Source: Candidatus Latescibacterota bacterium
GTDB lineage: Bacteria; Latescibacterota; UBA2968; UBA8231
Assembly (NCBI GenBank): GCA_003529325.1
Contig: DPVW01000208.1
Coordinates: forward strand, 1-5,857
Reading direction: 5' to 3'
Length of the DNA: 5,857 bases
Part shown: piece after piece, positions 1-5,161 of the stretch
How the letters are laid out: every line of letters starts with the position of its first letter
Numbering within the stretch: position 1 is the first letter of the stretch
Translations under genes and position numbers: made by a program
The notes under the pieces: model-generated
Database searches by the model: none
The model's input: the letters and a program-made list of their open reading frames with translations, nothing else
Told to the model about the DNA's origin: nothing

Positions 1-1
1 G

Positions 2-463
2 CTCATCGTTGGCGCCGTGCTCGTCGTCGTCGTCATGTGTGGTCAGCTGCTGGGAGGTTGGATCGGCGATCGCGTCAACAAACGACTCATCATCTTCGAC
101 GCCATGTGGATGCATGCGGTGGCGATGATCATTTTCGCCTATACCGACAGTTACTACGGCGCCGTCCTGTTTGCCATCCTGCACGGTGCCGCCTGGGGGG
201 TGCGCGGCACGCTCATCAATTCGATTCGCGCCGACTATTTCGGCAGCAGTTCGTTTGCGACGATCAGCGGTTTCAGTTCTCTGGTCATCATGATAGGTAT
301 GACGTCCGGGCCGCTGTTCTCCGGGATCGTCTACGACCTGACCGGTTCGTATCGCGGGGCCTTCGTGACCCTGGCGGCATTGGCCGCCGTCGCCTCCATC
401 GCCGCGCTGCTGGCGCGACCCCCAATAGTTACCCCCACAACTGAGCTGGCGCCGGGTACATGA
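2..463 (+). CDS. MFS transporter, C-terminal part (truncated by window edge)
   Basis: This is the C-terminal 153 residues of a major facilitator superfamily permease; the gene starts left of the window. About five hydrophobic segments are visible, matching TM8-TM12. The first ends in GGWIGDRVNKR, which fits MFS motif A (GxxxDRxxRR-like) in its second-half copy between TM8 and TM9. TM10 follows around YGAVLFAILHGAAWG, TM11 around FSSLVIMIGMTSGPLFSG, and TM12 in the Ala/Leu-rich stretch before a short hydrophilic tail. The protein sits in the inner membrane; its substrate cannot be told from this half. The gene runs tail-to-tail with dgcA, and the two coding ends overlap by 35 bp (429-463), so they are not co-transcribed. 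Family membership is well supported; no specific transporter subfamily is claimed. Confidence 0.87.
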   Translation, partial: LIVGAVLVVVVMCGQLLGGWIGDRVNKRLIIFDAMWMHAVAMIIFAYTDSYYGAVLFAILHGAAWGVRGTLINSIRADYFGSSSFATISGFSSLVIMIGMTSGPLFSGIVYDLTGSYRGAFVTLAALAAVASIAALLARPPIVTPTTELAPGT

Positions 464-1412
464 GGCTACCCACAAAGCGCAGTCCGGGCTCCCGGTCCCG
501 AGCCAATAACAAGGGTCCGTCCAGGTCGACGAACTCGGCGTCCTGCGCAATGAGCAGTGCCGGCGCCATGGCCAGAGACGTACCCACCATACAGCCCACC
601 ATAATCTGCAGGTCCGCCTCGCGGGCGCTTCTGTGCAGACGCAGCGCTTCGGTAAGCCCCCCTGTCTTGTCCAATTTGATATTCACTGCATCGTAGCGCT
701 GGCGCAGATGCTCGACATCGGCGGCCGTATGGCAAGACTCATCGGCGCAGAATGGCACGATATGATCGATGTCAGCCAGCAGCTCATCTTCTCCTGCCGG
801 CAGCGGCTGCTCGATGAGGGCCACGTCCAACTCGGCAAGGCGTAGTGTCAGTGTCTGCACGGTCGCTGGGGTGCCGCCCTCGTTGGCATCGACGATCAAG
901 CGGGCCCCCGGCGCCCCGGCGCGAACCGCGGCGACGCGGGCGACGTCGTCGTCGTCCCCCGCGAGTTTGAGCTTCAGCAGTGGTCGCGTGGCCTGCCGTC
1001 GCGCCGCTTCCCCCATGGCCACGGGCCCGTCGAGGCTGAGGGTGAAGGCGGTGGTAACCGGTGCTGGTAACGAGCATCCGGCCAGCTCGTGTACGGTCGT
1101 GCCATCCCGCTTTGCCTGCAGATCCCAAAGAGCACAGTCGACGGCGTTGCGCGCGGCACCAGCAGGTAGAATCTCAGCGAGTTCGGCACGTGTCACACCC
1201 TCTCGCAGATGCGCTGTGACACCATCCAGTTGCTGGCGCACGGTGACCATCGTTTCACCGTAGCGCGAATACGGAACGCACTCACCACGTCCCAGAGAGT
1301 CTCCGTCACGCAACTCGACGACGAGGACATGGGCTGCCAGTTTGGTACCGCGGGAGATGGTAAACCCCCCCGCGATGGGGAAGGACTGATCGTGGATGCT
1401 GACTTCAAGCAC
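429..1412 (-). CDS. dgcA: N-acetyl-D-glutamate racemase DgcA (enolase superfamily, dipeptide-epimerase-like)
   Basis: About 327 aa, typical for the muconate-lactonizing/L-Ala-D/L-Glu epimerase group of the enolase superfamily. Counting from the GTG at 1412, I see an N-terminal capping domain, the catalytic KLK motif (K147 and K149), metal ligands D175 (IVDANEG), E201 (LIEQPLP) and D224 (CADES), the second catalytic lysine K246 (NIKLDKTGG), and the D296-L-D298 pair (DLDGPLLL) that binds the substrate amine in dipeptide epimerases. Directly following dgcN, it is best read as DgcA, which racemises N-acetyl-D-Glu to N-acetyl-L-Glu in the cytoplasm; without that context it would be called an Ala-Glu epimerase. 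The frame stays open 63 codons upstream, but that stretch lies in the end of dgcN and does not look like family sequence. I chose GTG at 1412, 16 bp after the dgcN stop; CTG at 1421 and ATG at 1463 are alternatives. Translation is probably coupled to dgcN. Confidence 0.9.
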   Translation of the reverse strand: MLEVSIHDQSFPIAGGFTISRGTKLAAHVLVVELRDGDSLGRGECVPYSRYGETMVTVRQQLDGVTAHLREGVTRAELAEILPAGAARNAVDCALWDLQAKRDGTTVHELAGCSLPAPVTTAFTLSLDGPVAMGEAARRQATRPLLKLKLAGDDDDVARVAAVRAGAPGARLIVDANEGGTPATVQTLTLRLAELDVALIEQPLPAGEDELLADIDHIVPFCADESCHTAADVEHLRQRYDAVNIKLDKTGGLTEALRLHRSAREADLQIMVGCMVGTSLAMAPALLIAQDAEFVDLDGPLLLARDREPGLRFVGSLMYPAPAQLWG

Positions 1413-1428
1413 CGGGTCCAGGTTGGGA

Positions 1429-2427
1429 CTAGCCCAGGGCGTCGACGAGCCGGCCGGCGCCATTGCGGTAGGCATCGACTGCGACAAGACCGGTGTCGTC
1501 CTCGATCTCTTGGAGGACACGCCCGGCCTCAGATTCGACGAGCGCGGCGGTGTTGACACTGATACCGATGACACGGCAGGACGGGTTGGTGAGCCGACCA
1601 CACTGTTGGTTGAGAGCGATGCACTCGGTCAGCGATGGCAGTGTGGCATCGGGCAGGCCACGCATGTGCGTCCGTGTCGGCTCGTGACACATGACGAGGG
1701 CATCCGCCTGGGCCCCATGTAAGAGCCCAAGAGAGACACCGGCGTAGGAGGCGTGGAACAGCGATCCCTGACCCTCGATGAGATCCCAATGGTCGGCGTC
1801 AGCCGTCGGTGTCAACCGCTCTGCAGCGCCGGCGATGAAGTCGGCGATGACGGCGTCAACGGAGATACCCCCGCCGGCGATGAGGATGCCGGTCTGACCT
1901 GTTGCACGGAAATCGGCGAGCATGGAACGCGCCTTCATCTCGCGTTCGATGGCGAGGGCGGTGAACATCTTGCCACAGGAGCAGTCGGTGCCGACAGTGA
2001 GCAGGCGTTTGCCGCCGCGGCGCTCACCATTGCCGACTGCGAGGTCGAGATCGGGGTAACGCACGTCAAAGAGCTCGCGTCCAAGCTCCTCCGCCCGCTG
2101 CGCCAGCTCTGGGATCTGACGCAATCGGGTGTGCAAACCACTGGCGATGTCGTAGCCCCTGTCGAGAGCCTCCAGCAGTGTCGACATCCACTGCGGCGAG
2201 ATGATACCCCCGCGGTTGGCGACGCCGAGCACGAGGGTGCGAGCACCGGCGCCGTAGGCGGTGGCCAGATCGAGATCGGCGAGTCCCACGTCGGCACAAC
2301 ATCCTGCCAGGCGCAGTTGTCCGACGCACCACTCGGAGCGCCATCGGGCCACACCGTCAGCGGTTTTGGCCGCCAGCTGATCGGCGGCCTCTCCTAGAAA
2401 TAGCAGGTAGGGGTGTTTGATCTGCAT
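1429..2427 (-). CDS. dgcN: D-glutamate N-acetyltransferase DgcN (DUF1611 family)
   Basis: 332 aa, full length for the DUF1611 family. The start is ATG at 2427, giving MQIKHPYLLFLGEA, the family-typical N-terminus; a TTG four codons upstream would lie in the -10 region. Visible blocks are the N-terminal domain with VANRGG (residues about 70-75), the P-loop-like GTDCSCGKM (146-154), DFRATGQTGILIAG just after it, IEGQGSLFHASYAG (217-230) and CHEPTRTHMRG (247-257). Members were long annotated as NAD-dependent epimerase or P-loop proteins; the family has more recently been assigned as the enzyme that acetylates D-Glu before racemisation by DgcA. The assignment here rests on these blocks plus the adjacent downstream dgcA. 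It is the first gene of the operon and has no good Shine-Dalgarno sequence; a promoter-like element places the transcript start only a few bases before the ATG. Confidence 0.93.
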   Translation of the reverse strand: MQIKHPYLLFLGEAADQLAAKTADGVARWRSEWCVGQLRLAGCCADVGLADLDLATAYGAGARTLVLGVANRGGIISPQWMSTLLEALDRGYDIASGLHTRLRQIPELAQRAEELGRELFDVRYPDLDLAVGNGERRGGKRLLTVGTDCSCGKMFTALAIEREMKARSMLADFRATGQTGILIAGGGISVDAVIADFIAGAAERLTPTADADHWDLIEGQGSLFHASYAGVSLGLLHGAQADALVMCHEPTRTHMRGLPDATLPSLTECIALNQQCGRLTNPSCRVIGISVNTAALVESEAGRVLQEIEDDTGLVAVDAYRNGAGRLVDALG

Positions 2428-2438
2428 TAGCGGCAGCA

Positions 2439-2467
2439 ACAGTACCGGTGGCCATCAGAAGCGTCAA
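2439..2467 (-). promoter_or_regulatory. dgcN: Candidate sigma70-type promoter for dgcN-dgcA
   Basis: Read on the minus strand, TTGACG (2467-2462, 5 of 6 to the -35 consensus) is followed after exactly 17 bp by TACTGT (2444-2439, 3 of 6 to the -10). Transcription would start near 2432, leaving about five untranslated bases before the dgcN ATG at 2427, which fits the absence of a Shine-Dalgarno sequence. The -35 and spacing are good, the -10 is weak, so this is a prediction only. Confidence 0.4.
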
Positions 2468-2488
2468 GACAATGGGCATTACGGACCA

Positions 2489-2497
2489 TGGTATATT
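2489..2497 (+). promoter_or_regulatory. Candidate extended -10 promoter for the zinc-finger gene
   Basis: TGG-TATATT forms an extended -10 element (TGN plus a hexamer matching 5 of 6). No convincing -35 lies 17 bp upstream, as is common for extended -10 promoters. Start of transcription would be near 2504, giving a leader of about 43 nt to the ATG at 2547. It lies back-to-back with the dgcN promoter, with 21 bp between the two elements. A small AATGggCATT inverted repeat (2471-2480) sits between them and could be an operator, but is short enough to be chance. Confidence 0.4.
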
Positions 2498-2546
2498 GGA
2501 GTATCTACAGGTGCGACTCGATCCGGGAGTGACAACGAAAAACATC

Positions 2547-2975
2547 ATGGCGGAGATCAAGGTCATCTGTCCCGAATGTGGCAAACGGGTGTCGCTACGT
2601 GGGCTCAATGGGCATCTGCGTTTTGAACATGATTACGACCTCGACGGGGCCCGCCGCATGGCTGCAGGCATTCAGGTCGATGGCGCGCTGAATCGGATGG
2701 AGCAGGACGTGATGGAGCAGGTACGCCGGCTCTACACGCTGAAGGCCGATGCCGACCAACTGCGTCAGTCCCGCGAGGAGGGCGTCATCGGCGAGGTATT
2801 GTACGAACGCATGATCACGCAAAAAGGTCAGGAGATGACGGCGGTGACTCGTTACCTGCAGCGCCTGGAAGAGACGTGGTCGGAGCGGGTCGGAAAGATC
2901 ACCGGCGTCAGACCAGTTGCGGCGGACAAAGATCTGGGAATGCTCACTATGCATGAAGAGAAAGAGGAAGGCTGA
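2547..2975 (+). CDS. Small C2H2 zinc-finger protein with helical C-terminal region
   Basis: 142 aa from the ATG at 2547. Residues 8-28 form a single C2H2 finger, C-X2-C-X11-H-X4-H (C8, C11, H23, H28), beginning CPECGK. The spacing resembles classical C2H2 fingers and differs from the Ros/MucR type. From about residue 45 the protein is charged and probably helical, possibly coiled-coil (MEQVRRLYTLKADADQLRQ, then YLQRLEETWSERV). There is no signal peptide or membrane segment, so it is cytoplasmic. A single finger plus a helical dimerisation region would suit a DNA- or protein-binding role, but I do not recognise the family. The reading frame is open upstream to GTG 2448; GTG 2511 has GGAG nine bases before it, but the extended -10 would start transcription after that site. 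Starting at 2547 puts the finger at the N-terminus, though GGGAG (2525-2529) is 17 bases away. It diverges from dgcN. Confidence 0.72.
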   Translation: MAEIKVICPECGKRVSLRGLNGHLRFEHDYDLDGARRMAAGIQVDGALNRMEQDVMEQVRRLYTLKADADQLRQSREEGVIGEVLYERMITQKGQEMTAVTRYLQRLEETWSERVGKITGVRPVAADKDLGMLTMHEEKEEG

Positions 2976-3108
2976 AAAAAGCTCAAGCATTCTGCCAGTC
3001 TCCCGATACAGGAAACAGACCGCCTCTGCACAATGGGCGTAAGTCGTTAAGTTTCAGCAGGTTGTGCGCTTTTACATGGCACCGCGTCTTACCAAGTACC
3101 TTTAACGT

Positions 3109-3586
3109 GTGCCGGTCCATCTCCAAGGGTTCACGGAAATCGACACAGCCGCTTCGACGGCGGTGGCAGGCAACGCCGACACGGGCATGGTCCAGATTTC
3201 GTTGTCCGGGGCTGATGAAGGCACGTATACATTCAGCGACGATGGCAGTGGCCAGACCTCGGATCAGATTGGTCTCGATCTCGACAGGGTGTCGTTGTCC
3301 AGCCAAGCCAGCGCGCGCAGCGCCATCGCCAAGATCGATCTGGCCATCAATGCGGTGTCGGCGGAGCGCGGCAAGGTGGGTGCTCTCATCAACCGGATGA
3401 CGCACTCCATCGCGTTTTCACAGAATAAAATCGAGAACATGATGGCCTCCGAATCGACGATCCGCGACACGGATATAGCTCAATCCGCCAGTGACCTGGC
3501 GCGCCACGAGATTCTCACCATCACATCGACGGTCATGTTGAGTCACGCCTCCAACCACTCCCGGCCGGCTCCTGACTCTGTTGTAG
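3109..3586 (+). pseudogene. Flagellin C-terminal fragment, frameshifted remnant
   Basis: From the GTG at 3109 the frame encodes part of a variable region (GADEGTYTFSDDG) and then a clear flagellin C-terminal (D1/D0) domain, with SSQASARSAIAKID at about 64-77, ERGKVGALINRM at about 86-97, and IRDTDIAQSASDLARHEIL at about 118-136. An in-frame TAA at 3103-3105 precedes it, and nothing upstream resembles a flagellin N-terminus, so the copy is 5'-truncated. The C-terminal helix is eroded: the usual QIL-QQ...AML-AQAN pattern reads EIL-TI...VML-SHASN. After about 3560 the original frame runs on into unrelated sequence, whereas the +1 frame reads CTG ACT CTG TTG TAG (3572-3586), that is L-T-L-L-stop, the usual flagellin ending. 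This indicates an indel near the 3' end. Both ends being damaged argues for a pseudogene; a single sequencing error could explain the frameshift but not the missing N-terminus. Confidence 0.8.
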
Positions 3587-3764
3587 CCCGGGCAGCGCCT
3601 ACGTGGGCGTGTGGGTGCGTTGCACGTCGAAGACTGTCGGCGACAGGTAGGTCCAGAGTCGACTTGCAGGCCTCGGCGGTGGACCCGACTATGATCATCT
3701 CGATTCCGGTGTAACTGGTTGTGTAGGAACGGCCAAGCCTATCCAGGATCGTGCTTGTTGTCAT
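3543..3764 (-). CDS. Possible small ORF with strong RBS, unknown function
   Basis: 73 codons from ATG 3764, beginning MTTSTILDRLGRSYTTSY. The main support is an excellent ribosome binding site, GGGAGGGAG, ending four bases before the ATG. Against it, the codon positions show little coding bias (by hand count roughly 58, 61 and 65% GC at positions 1, 2 and 3), and the last 15 codons run antisense to the flagellin remnant. The first 40 residues look more protein-like than the His/Arg/Ala-rich end, so this may be the start of a once longer gene cut by the rearrangement that left the flagellin fragment. No family is recognised and no membrane segment is present. It diverges from the frame starting at 3795, 30 bp away. 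Confidence 0.32.
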   Translation of the reverse strand: MTTSTILDRLGRSYTTSYTGIEMIIVGSTAEACKSTLDLPVADSLRRATHPHAHVGAARATTESGAGREWLEA

Positions 3765-3768
3765 CGTG

Positions 3769-3777
3769 CTCCCTCCC
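3769..3777 (-). promoter_or_regulatory. Strong Shine-Dalgarno before the small minus-strand ORF
   Basis: On the minus strand this reads GGGAGGGAG, with GGAGG seven bases before the ATG at 3764. It is the best ribosome binding site in the window together with the one at 4024. It is the chief reason to consider the downstream 73-codon ORF real; on the plus strand it is an unremarkable pyrimidine run. Confidence 0.4.
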
Positions 3778-3794
3778 TATCTTCGACCACTCCT

Positions 3795-4058
3795 ATGTTC
3801 GAGTTGATATCAAGCGATGCCGCCAACGACCTGCTCATCAAGGTCTTCAACTTTCGCGAGCGCGAAGCTGGACAATCGACCACCCAGGAGGCAGCCACAT
3901 TGCTGTCGTTGTTTCCAGGCGTCCGGGTGCGGGAAGGCTTTATTCTCGACTTCTCGCAGGAGAAAACGGCGACCGGTGTCAACCTGCCGATGTCTTGTGT
4001 TTTAGCAGCGCCCGATCTGCCGGTAAGGAGCAGTCGTGAACCGCAACGACACGAGTAG
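3795..4058 (+). CDS. Hypothetical small protein or gene remnant
   Basis: 87 aa from ATG 3795 (MFELISSDAANDLL). I do not recognise the family. By hand count over codons 2-65 the GC content is about 58, 41 and 73% at codon positions 1, 2 and 3, the pattern expected of a real coding frame in a GC-rich genome; this is the main evidence. No Shine-Dalgarno precedes the ATG. A weak TTGTTG-17-TATCTT pair (3755-3783) would start transcription about five bases before it. The frame is open back to 3651 but without an ATG, GTG or comparable coding bias, so the gene could be 5'-truncated. Its last 23 bp overlap the start of the next gene, whose ribosome binding site lies inside it, as in coupled operon genes. 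The end of the protein (residues about 70-87, SSREPQRHE) looks less protein-like than the rest. Confidence 0.42.
   Translation: MFELISSDAANDLLIKVFNFREREAGQSTTQEAATLLSLFPGVRVREGFILDFSQEKTATGVNLPMSCVLAAPDLPVRSSREPQRHE
4024..4030 (+). promoter_or_regulatory. Ribosome binding site fixing the GTG start at 4036
   Basis: TAAGGAG lies five bases before GTG 4036, close to ideal spacing. It decides the start of the helical-protein gene in favour of this GTG. Confidence 0.75.
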
Positions 4059-4557
4059 AAAACAGGCTTCGCCGGTGGAATTGGCGGCGCTGTTGGCCGA
4101 AAGTGTCTGTGTTCCCGGGGAGGGGGAGCAGGAGGCGGTCGGTGAATTGGCGGCGGCGTTACAGGTCAATGCGGATGTGTTGGCCGAAGAACTACTCTAC
4201 CTGCGTGCCTTCGCCGTGGACTTTGCTGTTCTGATGAGTCTCGGCGACTCGCCGGCGAAGGACCAGATTCTGTCCCGCTACTACGAACACTGGGAACGGA
4301 TCGACGCCGAAGCGGAGGGCACACTGGAAATTCTCGAACAGCGGCTGCTCGATTATGCCGCCATCGTCGGTGACGTCGAACGCGGCCACGGTGGTCTCGC
4401 CAGGCAACTCGGTATCGCCTTGGCGGCGCGTTGCGACGTGGAAGCCGGGCCGGCTGCGGGGGAGCTGATGGTATTTGGTGGGCGTCTGTTCGCGGTGCTA
4501 TACGAAGAGGTGTCGGCGATGCTGACCGAAATCGACATTCTTCTGCTTGAAGACTAG
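4036..4557 (+). CDS. Uncharacterised acidic, mostly helical protein
   Basis: 173 aa from a GTG start with a near-ideal TAAGGAG. I do not recognise the family. The sequence is acidic, leucine- and alanine-rich and almost certainly all-helical, with no signal peptide or transmembrane segment. A short polar N-terminus (1-13) is followed by helices around 14-22, 31-55 (EELLYLRAF), 56-69 (VDFAVLMSLG), a DSPAKDQILSRYYEHWERI block at 71-89 and a long helix 91-112. The C-terminal part, 119-172, ends in a leucine-rich amphipathic segment (AMLTEIDILLLED). One cysteine at 25 and one at 133 do not form a metal motif. Such bundles are often adaptors or chaperones, but that is only a shape argument. Its start overlaps the preceding small ORF by 23 bp, and its stop shares CTAG with the convergent methyltransferase gene. 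Confidence 0.78.
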   Translation: MNRNDTSRKQASPVELAALLAESVCVPGEGEQEAVGELAAALQVNADVLAEELLYLRAFAVDFAVLMSLGDSPAKDQILSRYYEHWERIDAEAEGTLEILEQRLLDYAAIVGDVERGHGGLARQLGIALAARCDVEAGPAAGELMVFGGRLFAVLYEEVSAMLTEIDILLLED

Positions 4558-5147
4558 CTCCGAGTCGCCATAGCCACCACATGCGTGCCGCTCTGCTTCA
4601 CCTTGCGGTGATTGCCGAAGGTTTCGCGGAATACACGTTTAACATAATCCTTCAGTCCCGCCACCGTTACCACCCACAAGGCGCCACCGGGGTGCAGTCT
4701 TCGGTGGCTCTCCGTCATCCAGTATTGCAGCAATTCTCCCCCGACCTTGGCGGGGAGATTGGACACCACCAGATCAAAGCGTTCGTCCTCGGCGACGTGG
4801 CTGAAGCCATTGGAGAGATAGGCCCGGGCGTTGCTGCAGCCGTTGGCGACGGCATTCTGTTGGGCGTAGTCGACGGCGACGAAATCTTTGTCGACCATGT
4901 GTACCACACCAGAAGGGGCCATGTGCGCGAGGGTGACGCCGATGGGGCCCCAGCCGCAGCCAAGATCCAGACAGGCGGCGTCCTCAGGCACTTCGAGACG
5001 CTCCAGCAGCAGGCTGGTCCCGGCGTCGATACCCTTTGGATGAAACAGACCCCATGTCGTCGTAAACGCGAAGTTCTGGCCGCGCACAACGGCCTCGAAC
5101 TGTAGCTCATGCGCCTCCGGCGCTATCTGTCCCGTCTCCATCACCAT
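4554..5147 (-). CDS. Class I SAM-dependent methyltransferase, RsmC/MJ0882-like
   Basis: 197 aa from ATG 5147, or 195 from ATG 5141, which has the better-placed AGG (ATAGG six bases before it). It matches the methyltransferase small-domain (MTS) family that contains RsmC, RlmG and archaeal MJ0882. The family opening FTTTWGLFHPKGIDAGTSLLL is at about 28-48, SAM-binding motif I CLDLGCGWGP at 59-68, the acidic VDKD of motif II at 85-88, and motif IV VSNLPAKVGGELL at 128-140, followed by a C-terminal strand region LWVVTVAG and the terminal HVVAMAT strand. Motif IV reads NLPA where the rRNA guanine methyltransferases have NPPF, so the substrate may differ; no specific target is claimed. The protein has only the catalytic domain, lacking the N-terminal half of RsmC. 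The gene diverges from the amidase across 14 bp and converges on the helical-protein gene. Confidence 0.88.
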   Translation of the reverse strand: MVMETGQIAPEAHELQFEAVVRGQNFAFTTTWGLFHPKGIDAGTSLLLERLEVPEDAACLDLGCGWGPIGVTLAHMAPSGVVHMVDKDFVAVDYAQQNAVANGCSNARAYLSNGFSHVAEDERFDLVVSNLPAKVGGELLQYWMTESHRRLHPGGALWVVTVAGLKDYVKRVFRETFGNHRKVKQSGTHVVAMATRS

Positions 5148-5149
5148 CC

Positions 5150-5155
5150 TATATT
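5150..5155 (+). promoter_or_regulatory. Possible -10 element of the amidase gene
   Basis: TATATT (5 of 6 to consensus) ends six bases before the amidase ATG at 5162, so a transcript would begin at or next to the start codon. No Shine-Dalgarno precedes this ATG, consistent with leaderless translation. The -35 position (5127-5132, CTGTCC) is poor, so the call is weak. Confidence 0.25.
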
Positions 5156-5161
5156 AGCCTC

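Noticed and set aside
940..960. GTC/GAC triplet run near 945-957
   Set aside because: It simply encodes four Asp residues (GDDDDV) in dgcA after the KLK motif; the similar run at 22-33 encodes Val in a membrane segment. No sign of an unstable repeat.
1412..1601. N-terminal extension making dgcA a 390-aa protein
   Set aside because: The region is the 3' end of dgcN read in another frame; its Ser/Pro/Thr-rich translation is unlike the enolase-superfamily N-terminus, which begins shortly after GTG 1412.
1753..2397. Long plus-strand open frame opposite dgcN
   Set aside because: Antisense shadow of a strongly supported gene; no ribosome binding site and no recognisable family.
2437..2439. TTG start four codons upstream for dgcN
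   Set aside because: It falls within the predicted -10 hexamer, has no ribosome binding site, and the family N-terminus is MQI..PYLLFLG from ATG 2427.
2448..2546. Upstream GTG/ATG starts for the zinc-finger gene (2448, 2472, 2511)
   Set aside because: They would translate the divergent promoter region; GTG 2511 has GGAG at 2498 but the extended -10 implies that site is not transcribed. Kept as a lesser alternative.
3047..3073. Sigma28-like flagellar promoter before the flagellin remnant
   Set aside because: TTAAGTTT matches the -35 well, but after 11 bp the sequence is GCGCTTTT, which shares only three of eight bases with GCCGATAA.
2976..3108. Possible RNA gene or terminator between the zinc-finger gene and the flagellin remnant
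   Set aside because: No tRNA-like fold, no stem-loop with a T-run and no convincing ORF; the 133 bp appear empty.
4581..5105. Long plus-strand open frame opposite the methyltransferase
   Set aside because: Antisense to a gene with intact SAM-binding motifs; the translation has no domain character.
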